A stretch of 64,000 nt of DNA from Cercis canadensis. Taxonomy: Eukaryota; Streptophyta; Magnoliopsida; Fabales; Fabaceae. The stretch is taken from positions 434,001 through 498,000 of the forward strand of contig QAOA01004423.1 of the NCBI GenBank assembly GCA_003255065.1. Direction: 5' to 3'. This document shows positions 25,747-37,803 of the stretch, piece by piece (position 1 is the first letter of the stretch; each line of letters begins with the position of its first letter). The notes beneath the pieces were generated by a model. It did not search any database. It saw only the letters and a list, made by a program, of their open reading frames with translations, and was not told the origin of the DNA. The position numbers were made by a program, and so were the translations under genes.

Positions 25747-26967
25747 GTTTCTTGGGTTTTTTTATCTTTTTCTTTTGGTATAATTTAGACAACAAAAATG
25801 TAAGAATTGTAGATGTTCAGGGCTCGCAGTGCGGGAACAATAACCGCAGTGGACAGAGAAGAACTGTTAAGCTATCTGAGGACCGTCGCGATAGGATCAC
25901 CCGAAGGTGCACACTGTCGAGCCATAAGCAAGTCCATGGGTGGAACCAAGACACGTGGATGGAAATCCCTTACAACTCATTCATTTTCAATTGATAAAGG
26001 GTCCTCGTCACAATTTTTTAAACTATTATTATGTATAGTGGGATCAAGGATCTTTTACCCAAAAAATTGTAGTTAAGAAAAAAATTTACAGATGTAGAAT
26101 AATTTTGAATTTATTTACATAGATATTATATTTTTTTAAAAAAAATAAAAAACAAAAGTTAAAAAAAATGATGTGTTTGGTAATATGGACACGCCATAGA
26201 ATAACTGATGTGTTTGGTAATTTTCATTGCTTTGCTTTTGTTTTTTTTTATAAAAAAAATATAATATTTATATAAATAAGTTAAAAATTATTATAGATTG
26301 ATTAATTAGTTTGTTAAATATAATATTAGAGCATGAACCTGAAAAGTAATTTGATTCAAATATTCATATAGTCGTGCCAAAAAAAATAAGTTAATATAAA
26401 TAAAAATATACTTAATAATTAAAAATATAAGTATAATTTAAAAAATAAGAAACAAATTTAAATTAAATAAAAATATTTATAAAAGAAATTTCTAACTGTT
26501 CTTCATGTAATGTTAATATATTTTACTTTATTATTATTAATTCTAGTTACACCATCTAAACTTGACTAAACTTACCAACTTAACAGTGGGAGTCAATATA
26601 AAAGATAATTAATGGGCAAGCACTTCGTTACCTTACAGGTAATGATAACTTGCCTAGTGGATATGGTCACAGAGGAGGGCAACCTGCTGGAACAGGTTTT
26701 AGTAAATTACGTATTGACCATCTGAACTTATGAAATAACAAAATGACCCAAATTATTATATCCTAAAATTGAAATTGATTACTATATTTTATTAACCGAG
26801 TGTTTGAAATTGAGAGAGGGAGAAGAGCTCAGATTCTATTCTGCAAAAAGGACTCAATATCGAATCTCTTCGCAGGAACCTTCCGCCATGGCAACGGCAA
26901 AATCGCCGGCTGAGTCAACAAGATGAGCTGTCCTCAAGACAGCCAAAGTTTAAATTATTATTCGGTT
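25747..26967. other. Intergenic, AT-rich; possible 5' fragment of a gene
   Basis: The first part is the J-domain gene's upstream region. At 26888 an ATG in good context (CGCCATGGC) opens a short frame, MATAKSPAESTR, then stops; the preceding sequence resembles a plant 5' UTR. It may be the captured or truncated start of an unidentified gene. The rest is AT-rich with no assignable feature. Confidence 0.35.
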
Positions 26968-27678
26968 TAATTATTAGTCTAAATGTGAACTCATTTGAAG
27001 AAATACAATGCTTAATCCTAGTATTGGTACAGGCCCAAATTTTGTTGATCATGCTGTTTAGGATCATTGAAGAATTGGACATGCAAACTAAGCCCAACTT
27101 TAGCACGTGAGTGGGTATTGAAAAACTCTGAATGCCTACTTTCAAATGAATCAATCATCAGCTAATTCCGAATTTTTTAAAAGAAGTTATGATATTTTTT
27201 TTTAGTTGTTACCAATCAAAATCAAAATTAAATAAGTAATTAAAAATAAACTTTTGAAACTTATTCATTTTGCTTAAGATAATATAATATTTTTATTTAT
27301 GTTATTTCTTTCGGAGGGTTATNTAATTATTAGTCTGAATGTGAACTCATTTGAAGAAATACAATGCTTAATCCAAGTATTGGTACAGGCCCAAATTTTG
27401 TTGATCACGCTGTTTAGGATCATTGAAGAATTGGGCATGCAAACTAAGCCCAACGTTAGCACGTGAGTGGGTATTGAAAAACTCTGAATGTCTACTTTCA
27501 AATGAATCAATCATCAGCTAATTTTGAATTTTTTAAAAGAAATTATGATATTTATTTTTAGTTGTTACCAATCAAAATCAAAATTAAATAAGTAATTAAA
27601 AATAAACTTTTGAAACTTATTCATTTTGCTTAAGATAATATAATATTTTTATTTATGTTATTTCCTTTGGAGGGTTAT
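26968..27678. repeat. About 355-bp direct repeat split by a single N
   Basis: Copy 1 (26968-27322) and copy 2 (27324 to about 27678) are near-identical over their length with a few substitutions, and the only base between them is the N at 27323. As with 2783, 58735 and 60128, the layout suggests an uncollapsed assembly overlap or two haplotypes placed side by side rather than a true tandem duplication. Confidence 0.8.
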
Positions 27679-30600
27679 TTCATGGCTAATTTATATTCAT
27701 ATTCAAAATAGACATTTTAGATTATAAAGAGTAAAGATATGTGCCATTTTTTTTTTTTAAGTTCTATATTTTTTAGTGGATTCTTTGAGTAATGAATTTA
27801 TTTTGAACTCTTATTTTTAAAGTGATGAGTTCTTATCTTTAAAGTGGCTTAGTTATAACGTTACTTACTTACTGTTTTATAAAAGAATATCACAAGAGAA
27901 CAAATCTTTTAGCGTCTTCCCTTCCTCCGCCGTCGGCATCAACAACAGCACAAAAAAATTTCCCCTCGCTGGAACCTTCTCAGAACAACTCATTTACCAC
28001 CCCGTCGTCAATGCCTCCTTCACCTCCACCGTCCAGCTTGCAAGCTTTTCCAGCCATGCAACAGTCACAAATCTTAAGCCATTTGAAACTTACCAGATTT
28101 GAATGCCGTCGCCGGAGGAGCTGCGAGGATGGGGAGGGGACAGGGCTGGGTGACACAGAGAACACAGAACACGGAAGAAGGACAGACAAAAAAAAAAAAA
28201 AAAACCCCCCTANAAAAAAAAAAAAACCCCGTATCACAATATCTGAGTAGTATTGGGCATGTTTTTAAATATTAACATAATACCAGATACACAGATAACC
28301 GTTAGAATCAATTTCTACTGTGTTTTATTTATTCTCAATGGATGATAGTGATTTAGCCGTGTGTTTAAGTCATTGATAATTTCACTGGCAAAAGGTATGG
28401 AGAAGGGATCCTAATTAATGAGATCATATATTCATGCTTATTCACTTTTCCAAGGTTGCGAGGATTATTGGTGAGAACTTCACATACCACAAGCAAATAC
28501 GTATCTCTTCCCCAGCAAAATACACTCTACTCCAAACTCTTATCTGAAGACCATGTCATGACGATGTCATCGTATTTATGCAATGCAGTTACGTAAATAG
28601 TTAGAGAAAACACACACAACTTGTGTAGTCTTTCCACTACATTGCGGGCGGTTTCCAACTGAATGCTCCTTACATGGAAAGTATTGTACGCAAGAACAAG
28701 CTGCAGAACTCGGACAACAATTAATTTTGCAGAGAAATTCAATTGAAAATGTATATAGGAAAATTTTAACAAGTATAAATACGGAATTTTGCTAAAACAT
28801 AATTAGAAATAATAAACAAATGAGGATGCACTCCACAGAGTCTATCCTATGCCTAAAGACACCTAAGGCTAAGAACATACCAACTATTAGCTGCGTTTGT
28901 GCCAACACAACCTCCTCTAGAAGGTCCTCTCAACATATTTGAAAACCATTAGCCTTAGCTGCAAATCACTCATCAGCCGCACCTGTGCTGCCATAATTTC
29001 TCTAGTAAAGTGTACCTCAGTCAGGCTGGACGCAAGTGACCCTAGATCCCTCTTCCCTAACTTAGAGTTTGAGTTCTCTAAGCTGTCCTATCAGTTTGCT
29101 TAAGGTGCATATTCACCCATCAGTCCCATCAAAGCTGATGAATTCCCAGTAAGCTGTATCTAGCATCTCTTTATTACTGAACCAAAATCCGACAAAATAA
29201 CAAGTTGACGAAGACACTAGCTTTCCAGAACAACGGTCAAATATTTCGTCCAACTAGGTTCTGAGTCTTGAGACTAGGGATACCCCAGGGAGGTCAGCAT
29301 AAAATTCATCTCTTTCTCCTTCTTCGATGGTTGAGATCCCAGTCAAGATATTAAGACCATACCACGCACTGTGATTATAATATTAGTAGTGTTATTTATA
29401 CAATACTTGCATTCATAATTTTACCACAATATTGAACTTATTTGGAGTTGTCATTCGTAATTTTACCACAATAACCCTGAAACAAACACTGATTCTTATT
29501 AAAACCAATAAATCATAGCTCGTATATCATCGGATGGCTCTAAAATAGAGCTAGCCTTGAATTTAAAATATGGATGTCAATCTTTTCCTTAATTAAAAGC
29601 ATCCTTTTCGGCCTTAACAATTGTATTATAATAAAAAAAAAAATGTATAACTGTATAAGTAACCTTTTTACTCAGTAAATTTATCTAATTTTTTATTGAA
29701 CTAAAATAAAATCATTATGCAATTATAATGAAGAAAAGTATGTCAATAATATTAGTCCTCTAAATGATGGGATCATTATAATTTTGACAAAATATAGCTG
29801 ATATATGTAAATCCTGATACCTTGAGGATTATAGGCATAAGAATTTGCAGAATACCTAGAAATCCAATGATTATTAGTTATTATTACATTTGTCCCAACC
29901 ATATTCTCCTGGAAATCCAATGATTATTACTATCAATTATTGTAGTTGACAACTTTTTATTAAAGCAACCAATTACAACAAGCCAAATTTCCAAAGCAGT
30001 TGGAAAGTGGGCAGGAAAATTAGAAATTCTCATCTGTTTGTCCAACCTACTGGAGACAATGAAGATATTTAATCAGAGAAATGGTATCACCATGTTCATC
30101 ATATTAAATTATTAACGTACATCATTGTGGCAAGAAATCCAGATAAAACTATTACTATAGCCAGATAATCCTTGTGGGCTATCCCCTTAATCCACATGAT
30201 CGGGGCATAAATTTTGAGCTTTATTTTTTCTATCAATAAACGATAACGATACTCTATTATTCTTTGAAAAAAAAAACGATACTCTATTATTTATTACACT
30301 TAGAAAGTATATATCAAACCTCTTATACTTGGAATTTTCCCAGAAAAACTTGAGGATAAAACTTTCATCTTGCATATGCAACTTTTTAACAGTACTTTAT
30401 ATTATTGCCATTTCTAGCTAAAGGAATACATCATCCTAGTAAAAGATTCTAAAGAATGGGAATCAACCGTCAATTCGTAGTGAGCAGTAGTCGCAGATCC
30501 ACCCCATCCCAAGTAACTTATGCAAGTACATGACTTCTCCATGTATTATCAAGAAGACATCCAAGCAATTCTGTCATCAAGCGGCAAATGTGACTTGTGA

Positions 30601-31627
30601 GTTGTGAAGAAGAGTAGCAGACACAACTTCCTCTCTCGAGAAAAACATGAAACGTTTTTGGCGGTTGACGAAAGCAATACAAGGAGCCATTTTCGTGCAT
30701 GACGGAGCCCAATGTTGTGGATGAAGTAAATCTCAGATCAACGCTTTGTGTTAATAACAAAAAAATTGTAATAATCCAATCACCACCTCATCTCAAATCT
30801 TGCACGTGATGCTGGGCCCAGTTCACAACTAATTTAGAAACAGCAAAGTCTGTCTCGGTTTGCTAAGATACATTGGAACTTTCCTCATTCCATATTTCCT
30901 TATAGCGAAGTGATACCCGTGACGTTAATAAAATTAGAAAGAAAAATGAGAATTGGTAGGTTGGCAGGTAGAGACTCAACCAAGAACGTCCACAAATGAC
31001 ACATCTTATTGAACAAAGGTTAAGTGAAGATTGTCTCATCGCCACTACAGATAAATGCCCGTGAACCAAAACGCGTTATCTACAATATTTTTGCGGCTTT
31101 AGCTTTATCTCTACATTATGCAGTCACCATTTTTTTCATGATAAAATATCGATTGGTACAGACGCAGTTAGACATTCAAGGTGGTAGGTTACAGGATTGG
31201 TGTGTTGAGTTAGAGTTCCATTATCGACGTGGACCAACGTAGTTCTGTGAAAGAAGCACTGAATATCTCTGCTAAAAGAATGCCAAGAGTGGCCCTTTAA
31301 TCTGCAAAAGGTAATGAAAAAAAAAATTCGCGTACTGCCAGAGATACAGAGATAAAGGAGGGTAGACGCGCATGTGAGGAGAGCATTAGCAAATATCTTC
31401 TACCACGCTAATTAATCAAGTTCCACTATCTCTCTCTTTCCTCTGCTTTTGTCTCAATGCAATAATTCAAAGAACCAGACAACCACCCACCGCTTCCTTC
31501 TTCCTTTTTTCACATTTGGGTAACGGCAGTTACAAATTCTGCATTAAATAGGAGCCCTTGATAAAGGCCGGGTTCTCTATTACATTACTCTCATTCCAAA
31601 CTCGAAAGGGTGAGGAAAGAAGCTAAC
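27679..31627. other. Long intergenic stretch without a secure gene
   Basis: A GC-richer, codon-like segment at about 27900-28140 (+) is open in two frames (one with SFSSHATVTNLKPFETYQI, the other with MPPSPPPSSLQAFPAMQQS). It ends in an A/C homopolymer tract with an N at 28213. It may be a gene fragment; I do not recognise it. Around 28840-29340 lies non-repetitive sequence with transcribed character on the minus strand but no long frame. From 29400 to 31500 it is AT-rich. A TATA-like ATTAAATAG at 31543-31551 probably serves the subtilase gene. Confidence 0.4.
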
Positions 31628-33928
31628 ATGGGGACTTTTGGCAAATCTCCCATTGTAGTTGTCTTTCTTGTTATTCTAGGTCTCTGCGATGTGTCTCTGT
31701 CGGCTACGGAGAAGAAGATGGAGGAGCAGAAGAGTACTTACATAGTACATGTAGCCAAATCCGAAATGCCAGCAAGTTTCGAGCATCATTTAGACTGGTA
31801 CGAATCATCTCTGAAATCTGTATCTGACTCAGCTGAAATGCTCTACACCTACAACAATGCAATCCATGGATTTGCAACAAGATTAACGGCAGCAGAAGCA
31901 CGATTACTCGAAAGCCAATCGGGAATCCTATTAGTGTTGCCGGAGCTGAAATACGAGCTCCACACCACTCGGACCCCCGAGTTCCTCGGACTCGACAAAA
32001 GCGCCGACATGTTTCCCGAATCTAATTCCGCTAGTGAGGTAATTATTGGAGTCCTAGACACCGGTGTTTGGCCCGAAAGCAAGAGCTTCGACGATACCGG
32101 ACTCGGACCCATCCCCAGCAGCTGGAAGGGCGTATGTGAAACAGGTACTAATTTCACTACCTCTAACTGCAATAGGAAATTAATTGGAGCCAGGTATTTT
32201 GCGAAAGGTTATGAGGGCACATTGGGTCCAATCGACGAAACCAAAGAGTCAAAGTCGCCCCGAGACGATGATGGCCACGGCACCCACACTGCGAGTACAG
32301 CTGCTGGTTCGGTCGTGGAAGGCGCAAGCCTCTTCGGCTACGCTGCTGGAACGGCGCGTGGGATGGCTACGCGCGCCAGAGTTGCTGCATACAAGGTTTG
32401 CTGGATTGGAGGCTGTTTCAGTTCTGATATATTGGCCGCAATTGAACAGGCCATTCTGGACAACGTCAATGTCCTTTCTTTGTCTCTTGGAGGTGGAATG
32501 TCCGATTATTACAGAGACAGCGTTGCTATTGGAGCTTTTGGAGCAATGGAGAAAGGGATTCTAGTCTCTTGTTCTGCAGGAAACGCGGGTCCCAGTGCAT
32601 ATAGTCTTTCCAATGTGGCACCATGGATTACCACCGTAGGAGCTGGCACACTGGATCGAGACTTTCCGGCGTATGTTACCCTCGGAAATGGACAGAACTA
32701 TTCCGGAGTATCCCTTTATCGAGGCAATGCTTTGCCCGATTCTCCTTTACCCTTTGTTTATGCAGGGAATGCGAGCAATTCCACCAATGGTAATTTGTGC
32801 ATGATGGGTACCTTGACCCCAGATAAAGTGGCTGGCAAGATTGTGATGTGTGATCGTGGAGTGAGTGCCAGGGTACAAAAAGGAGCTGTTGTCAAACAGG
32901 CCGGAGGTTTGGGCATGGTGTTGGCCAACACCGCCGCTAACGGAGAAGAACTGGTGGCCGACGCCCATCTTTTGCCGGCAACAGCCGTGGGTGAAAAAGC
33001 CGGTGATGCTATAAAGAGCTACCTGTTTTCCGATCCAAAACCGACGGTGAAGATTTCATTCCAGGGAACAAAGGTGGGAATTCAGCCCTCACCGGTGGTT
33101 GCGGCGTTTAGCTCCCGAGGTCCTAATACCATCACCCCGCAGATACTGAAGCCTGATCTAGTCGCCCCAGGTGTGAACATCTTAGCGGGATGGACAAAAG
33201 CAGTGGGTCCTACTGGATTAGCAGTGGATAGTAGGCGCGTGGACTTCAACATCATCTCAGGCACGTCAATGTCCTGCCCTCACGTTAGTGGGCTAGCAGG
33301 TTTGATCAAGGCGGCTCACCCAGAATGGAGCCCAGCCATAATTCGATCAGCGCTGATGACGACGGCTTATACGGCTTACAAGGATGGAAAAAGTTTGCAG
33401 GACAGTGCTACAGGGAAACCATCGACACCGTATGAACACGGTGCTGGACACGTGGATCCCGTCTCAGCCCTTAATCCTGGACTTGTCTACGATTTGACGG
33501 TGGATGATTATCTAGGTTTCCTCTGCGCGCTGAACTACACAGCCGATCAAATTTCCACTTTGGCGAAGAGAAAATTCGAGTGTGATACAGGCAAACATTA
33601 CAGTGTAAATGACTTAAATTACCCTTCGTTTTCTGTGGTCTTTGAGTCAGTAGGTGGGTCAAGCGGAGTAGTCAAGCACACACGAACCCTCACTAATGTG
33701 GGACCCGCAGGAACATACAAGGTTTCTTTTACGTCAGACACCCCATCAGTTAAGATTTCAGTCCAGCCTGAAGTGTTGAGTTTCAAGGAGTCGAATGAGA
33801 AAAAATCCTACACGGTTACATTCACATCGTTGGGTTCGACACAGCAGAATCTGAATGGGTTTGGCCGTTTGGAATGGTCAGATGGAAAGCACATTGTAGG
33901 GAGTCCAATCGCATTTGGCTGGTCATGA
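31628..33928 (+). CDS. SBT1.7: Subtilisin-like serine protease, SBT1.7 (ARA12) type
   Basis: A single uninterrupted frame of 766 residues, normal for this subfamily, which is typically intronless. Order of parts: signal peptide (about 1-25), I9 propeptide ([13 protein letters not shown] to about residue 105, ending near [14 protein letters not shown]), peptidase S8 domain with catalytic Asp144 ([10 protein letters not shown]), His217 ([10 protein letters not shown]) and Ser547 ([11 protein letters not shown]), the oxyanion Asn in [10 protein letters not shown], an inserted PA domain, and a C-terminal fibronectin III-like domain ending [16 protein letters not shown]. It is secreted to the cell wall. 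Arabidopsis SBT1.7 is needed for seed mucilage release by controlling pectin methylesterase activity; near-collinear similarity supports orthology, but close SBT1 paralogues cannot be excluded. An upstream in-frame GTG is not used; the ATG at 31628 begins the signal peptide. Confidence 0.95.
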   Translation: MGTFGKSPIVVVFLVILGLCDVSLSATEKKMEEQKSTYIVHVAKSEMPASFEHHLDWYESSLKSVSDSAEMLYTYNNAIHGFATRLTAAEARLLESQSGILLVLPELKYELHTTRTPEFLGLDKSADMFPESNSASEVIIGVLDTGVWPESKSFDDTGLGPIPSSWKGVCETGTNFTTSNCNRKLIGARYFAKGYEGTLGPIDETKESKSPRDDDGHGTHTASTAAGSVVEGASLFGYAAGTARGMATRARVAAYKVCWIGGCFSSDILAAIEQAILDNVNVLSLSLGGGMSDYYRDSVAIGAFGAMEKGILVSCSAGNAGPSAYSLSNVAPWITTVGAGTLDRDFPAYVTLGNGQNYSGVSLYRGNALPDSPLPFVYAGNASNSTNGNLCMMGTLTPDKVAGKIVMCDRGVSARVQKGAVVKQAGGLGMVLANTAANGEELVADAHLLPATAVGEKAGDAIKSYLFSDPKPTVKISFQGTKVGIQPSPVVAAFSSRGPNTITPQILKPDLVAPGVNILAGWTKAVGPTGLAVDSRRVDFNIISGTSMSCPHVSGLAGLIKAAHPEWSPAIIRSALMTTAYTAYKDGKSLQDSATGKPSTPYEHGAGHVDPVSALNPGLVYDLTVDDYLGFLCALNYTADQISTLAKRKFECDTGKHYSVNDLNYPSFSVVFESVGGSSGVVKHTRTLTNVGPAGTYKVSFTSDTPSVKISVQPEVLSFKESNEKKSYTVTFTSLGSTQQNLNGFGRLEWSDGKHIVGSPIAFGWS

Positions 33929-34524
33929 ATAATAATAGGTAAAGGTGATAGAAGAAGAAGGTTGATCGAATTTTCGTAACTCACTCGAGTGGGTAATAAT
34001 TGTATTTGAATCTAGAAAAAGTCTTATAATCATCCAGCTAGAAATTAATGAAAACTGGGACCTGGTGTTGCGTTGTTGTTTGTTCCCTTGGAGAAACGAC
34101 AAGGGAAGAAAAAACACTGCCTTATGTATTTATCTCAGCATACAGCGTTCTTAATCATATAAATATGCATCCGTACTGGTGCTGGGTCTCACTCTCCCTC
34201 TATTATTTTAATAATTTGTTCTCTTTTTCTTGTTGCTAATCTTTATTAAAGTTGTCACTTTGAGAATTTTTTTAACAATCATCCCGTTCCTGAATTATTG
34301 ATTGTTCTATCTTTTTGTGCGCTGATACACTTAATGATTGAGTGTCACTTCATTTGTTTTTTTGTTAGGCATATGAGGATAGAATTCGAATGTGGGAGAA
34401 AAAAAGGTTTCTTAAACATGTGTTGTGTTTAAGTTCATGTATTCACATTACAGCATGACATTATCTTTTTCTTGTCCTGATGAACCGATGTACTTAACTT
34501 TACCTCAAGGGAATAAAGCAAAAC

Positions 34525-34840
34525 AGGACGGTCGAAAATCTTGAAGGGCAACTCCTTGGGAGTGAGCAAATCAGCAAATTCCAGGACCTGCTTAATATGT
34601 GTAGGCTTTCAGATTTATTTTGTTTTATGATTTGCATACTTCAGCCACCCTCTTAAGTTGATCCCATCATCAAACGATTATGTGCCAGACTTAATAATTT
34701 TTTGCGAAGAAGGCTTACTATCATCAGCAATCTGACCTCATCACTATAAGAACCAAACTTGGTTTCGAAAGTGGGTGTTTCATCCTCCTGGCTCATTAGT
34801 GCTCCCCCAAACCGAATGCAAGTGTCAGTATCTTTTCAGA
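34525..34840 (-). pseudogene. Exon-like relic of an unidentified gene
   Basis: On the minus strand a segment with splice-like borders (GCAG before, GTAAAG after) encodes VLEFADLLTPKELPFKIFD and continues RPVLLYSLE. Upstream of it, about 34680-34832, an open stretch reads CIRFGGALMSQEDETPTFET and then FGSYSDEVRLLM, before stops appear. The residues look protein-like and the two pieces run in the same direction, but I cannot name the family and no further exons are evident on either side. It is best seen as a decayed or transposed fragment. Confidence 0.35.
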
Positions 34841-35680
34841 TAACTCCCTTTCTCTTCAGTGTTCTCTCTACAAGCAATTGAGAAAAAATATACGTGGATG
34901 AAGTGTTCTGCCTGCTTACGCTAATGGTACAATTTCTCTACTCAAGCTCTTATATCTAGATTCATTTTCTGTTTGATCCACCGAGACTGTCTGGACCCAT
35001 GTGGATAGCTAACTAAAGTTAAATTGGGGTTCTTATGATTTCTAACCCTATGTTTGGATTGAGAGAAAAGTAGGAGAAAGAAAATGAGGGAAGGAAATGG
35101 AGGTAAAAAATTATTTTTTATTATTTAGTTGTAGAAGAGAAAATGAGAAGAAAAAAAAATTTACACAAAAAGTGCATGAGGCCCAACAAATATTTTCTCT
35201 CTAGTCATGGAGAAAAAAATGCAATGAAGAGACTTAAAAAATCAATTGGACCAATTTGCCCTTTAATGATACTAATTTTAATTTTTTATAAGGGTATGGG
35301 TGTAACTTTATATTTTATCAATTTTTCATTATCTCCAATTTTATTTTATTTTCCCTTCTTTGGTTGGACTTTATTCAGTTGATTGTTTCCAATGTCTTTC
35401 TCTTTTTGTTGCAGCTAGTGGTATTTGGGCTTATCAGATTGTTTCTAATGTCACATGGGTTGGTTTGGGTGAATGAGTAGTACTTGGGCTCAATTTAAAT
35501 GGATAGATGCGCAGAAAAGTTAGTGAAGGTCATTCACGTACCCAAAAGATATTTGTTGTCAATCTCATCGGCCAATCTCAGTTAGCAGACCAAGGCCTCA
35601 GCCCAGTGGTCATATCTTATCTACCATGCCATTCCCCGTATCGCAGGTTCAGGAAAAAAACCGTTAATACTTAATCAAAA

Positions 35681-35842
35681 CACGTGGAGCTGAGATTTGT
35701 GAGGTTAATTAATTATTTTGTGGATGGGAATGAGAAGCTTCTATATTTGCCACGGTTTCCGTAAATCTCTCATGGCTGGCCACGTATGTTGTACGTGTCA
35801 AGATGGCAAAGCCATAGAGGGAAATAAATTGTCATATTTATA
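35681..35842 (+). promoter_or_regulatory. ABRE-like boxes and TATA box of the LEA gene
   Basis: CACGTGG at 35681-35687 and ACGTGTC at 35793-35799 match the ACGT-core abscisic-acid response element, and a CACGTA lies at 35781. A TATTTATAG at 35834-35842 is a good TATA box 39-47 bp upstream of the LEA start codon. Paired ABREs just upstream of TATA are usual in ABA- and desiccation-induced LEA promoters. Confidence 0.6.
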
Positions 35843-35880
35843 GAATATGGAGAGAAAAACTGATCAGAATTGAAACAAAA

Positions 35881-36150
35881 ATGGATAAGCAACAGCCGAA
35901 GGAGACAGAGCACCAGAGCGAAACAGGTAAACCAAGCCTTGAAGGGCTGCCATTGGAAACGAGTCCCTATGTGCATTACAAGGACTTGGAGGACTATAAG
36001 CGTCAGGGATATGGTACCGAAGGCCATCTTGAACCAAAGCCGGGGCGTGGACCTGGTGCTACTGAGGCTCCCACTCTTTCTGGAGCTGACGTTTCCTCTC
36101 AATCCCAAGTCTCAACCACCGAAGCCATAAATCGGCATGGAGTGCCTTAA
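35881..36150 (+). CDS. Small hydrophilic LEA protein, LEA_6/LEA18 family
   Basis: A single exon encodes 89 residues without hydrophobic segments. The conserved core is GLPLETSPYVHYKDLEDYK followed by RQGYGTEGHLEPKPGRGPGA, the signature of the LEA_6 family (bean PvLEA18 and Arabidopsis At2g23110/At2g23120). These proteins are intrinsically disordered and accumulate in maturing seed and under water deficit. The promoter has ABRE-like boxes and a well-placed TATA box, which fits ABA control. The ATG at 35881 is the first in frame after the TATA box and gives the usual family length. Confidence 0.9.
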   Translation: MDKQQPKETEHQSETGKPSLEGLPLETSPYVHYKDLEDYKRQGYGTEGHLEPKPGRGPGATEAPTLSGADVSSQSQVSTTEAINRHGVP

Positions 36151-37803
36151 GTGACATTGTATATGGAATTTCTTCATGTAACAATAAATCTTTTGTTGCT
36201 TTCATCATGATTACCTTTGTAATTTTTTACATTCCACGTATGTTATAATTTGCTTTTAGCATTCTCATATATATGTATTAAAAAATTTATAATCTTGTGT
36301 GTATCAAAATGACATTTATAATATTGCGATAAATCCTTTCCAAGTTATATTGACTCGCATGCTCTGATATCATTATCCATGGAGCCAATCAAAGATTCAT
36401 TGGGCAGTCTATTATTTAATCGTGTCATCATTTTTTTTATGGGTGTGTAATCATTAATTTTAGAATACATGATAAGCATTACGATGCAATTTAAGATGTA
36501 GATGCCATCTTTTAATGAAACGCTGTCTTAAAATAAGAAAAGACAAAATAATATATATTGATACGTTATGCTCTTGAAATACATTTAGAATGTATTGTTT
36601 GTTTAGATTATTTCAAAACATCCCACTCCTAATTGTCACACGCTTAATTTTGCAAACAGCCGGTAATACTTTGCAATGTGGTTGTGTTTATGTGGTGGCA
36701 AGTTCTATTTAATATGTTGTGTCTTCCTTTGTAAAATCGTGACAAAATATTTCAACTTGTCATAATTAGTGTAAATACTTAGTGTATACTTCGTATTAGT
36801 ACAAGAAATAATAACAGCAGTAAATTCCGTTGCTGAATTGTCACGGAAAAAGCTGTGCCCCTTGGCTGGGTTTCAACTTAATTAATGTCCTCGCCTCCTC
36901 GGCAAAGATTGATGCCCATCCAGGACCACCACTTGGAGCAAAAAAGTGTACTTGCACCTTAGGTTTTTTATTTTTTAACAAAAAATATTTGACCTATTTT
37001 TTCTGTGTGGAACCCGCCTGTTTGTATTGAACTTTTTTATTTTTGGGAAACCAAAAAAAAACAAAAACTAACGTCTTCACATGTATTAATGTGCGTTAAT
37101 TGTTATTTTAATATAATTAGTAATAATTTCTAATGATTTTAGACTTTGTGTTTAAAAAATTAGAAATGCGTGAAAGAAAACAAAAATTATTAAGAAATTT
37201 CTTAAAGCAGGGGTTGCTTAAAAAGAAGATAATTATTTTGTAGTGAACTTTTTATTATATAATTACTTAAAGATTCATAAACCAGATTTCGTGGGAACAA
37301 TTTTTCTGCCTCGAATTCCTTTTCATCTACAGTGGATTACCAGAGTCATGCAAACTGATAGACTGATAGTGGTTATGTAACATGTTACTTTATTCTGATT
37401 TAAAATTATTTTTCTTTTCGGGTATGATTGAAATTCAACTTCGAATACCATCCCATAATTATCTCTACCCCACTTACTAGTGAGGCAAGCAGAAGCCCAC
37501 TTAAATTCCTCCAGAAGAATAGCATCGATAGCGAGAACAGAGACGTACTGGCTCGGTTAGTGGCCGGCCCAAAAGTCCCTGTTCCTTTCTTCGCTCCCAA
37601 ACAAGCAAAAGACACTATTTTGGGTCGCCCGCACTGCTCTTTACTTCTCTTTATATTCCACTTGTCTCTCTCTGTCTCATTGTCACTCACATCCACCCTC
37701 CCCTGTTTAGATGTCTTCAACTCAGTATAAATCTTAATCTTATTTGTGCTTTCGCAGCTTCAGGACCCCCACAGTTTTCGAACCAACTTGTACCTTTGGT
37801 GAG
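36151..37803. other. Intergenic DNA
   Basis: AT-rich sequence without a recognisable gene or repeat. The last 150 bases (pyrimidine-rich, with CTCTCTCTGTCTC near 37665) are probably the 5' leader and promoter of the serine-rich protein gene. Confidence 0.5.

Larger units (their letters stand above)
33929..35880. other. Intergenic DNA between SBT and LEA genes
   Basis: This stretch contains the subtilase 3' UTR, a possible gene relic on the minus strand (34520-34840, listed separately), AT-rich sequence, a SINE-like scrap near 35590-35660 (CTCAGCCCAGTGGTCATA then GCAGGTTCAGG) and, from about 35680, the promoter of the LEA gene. Confidence 0.45.

Noticed and set aside
26590-26720. Possible exon GNDNLPSGYGHRGGQPAGTGF
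   Set aside because: Short, no splice partners and no family recognised; AT-rich flanks give no context.
31849-32564. Open frames on both strands inside the subtilase
   Set aside because: Shadows of a 766-residue intact subtilase frame; no independent motifs.
35770-36108. 112-codon minus-strand frame over the LEA gene
   Set aside because: It is antisense to the LEA_6 core, which has family motifs, and has none of its own.
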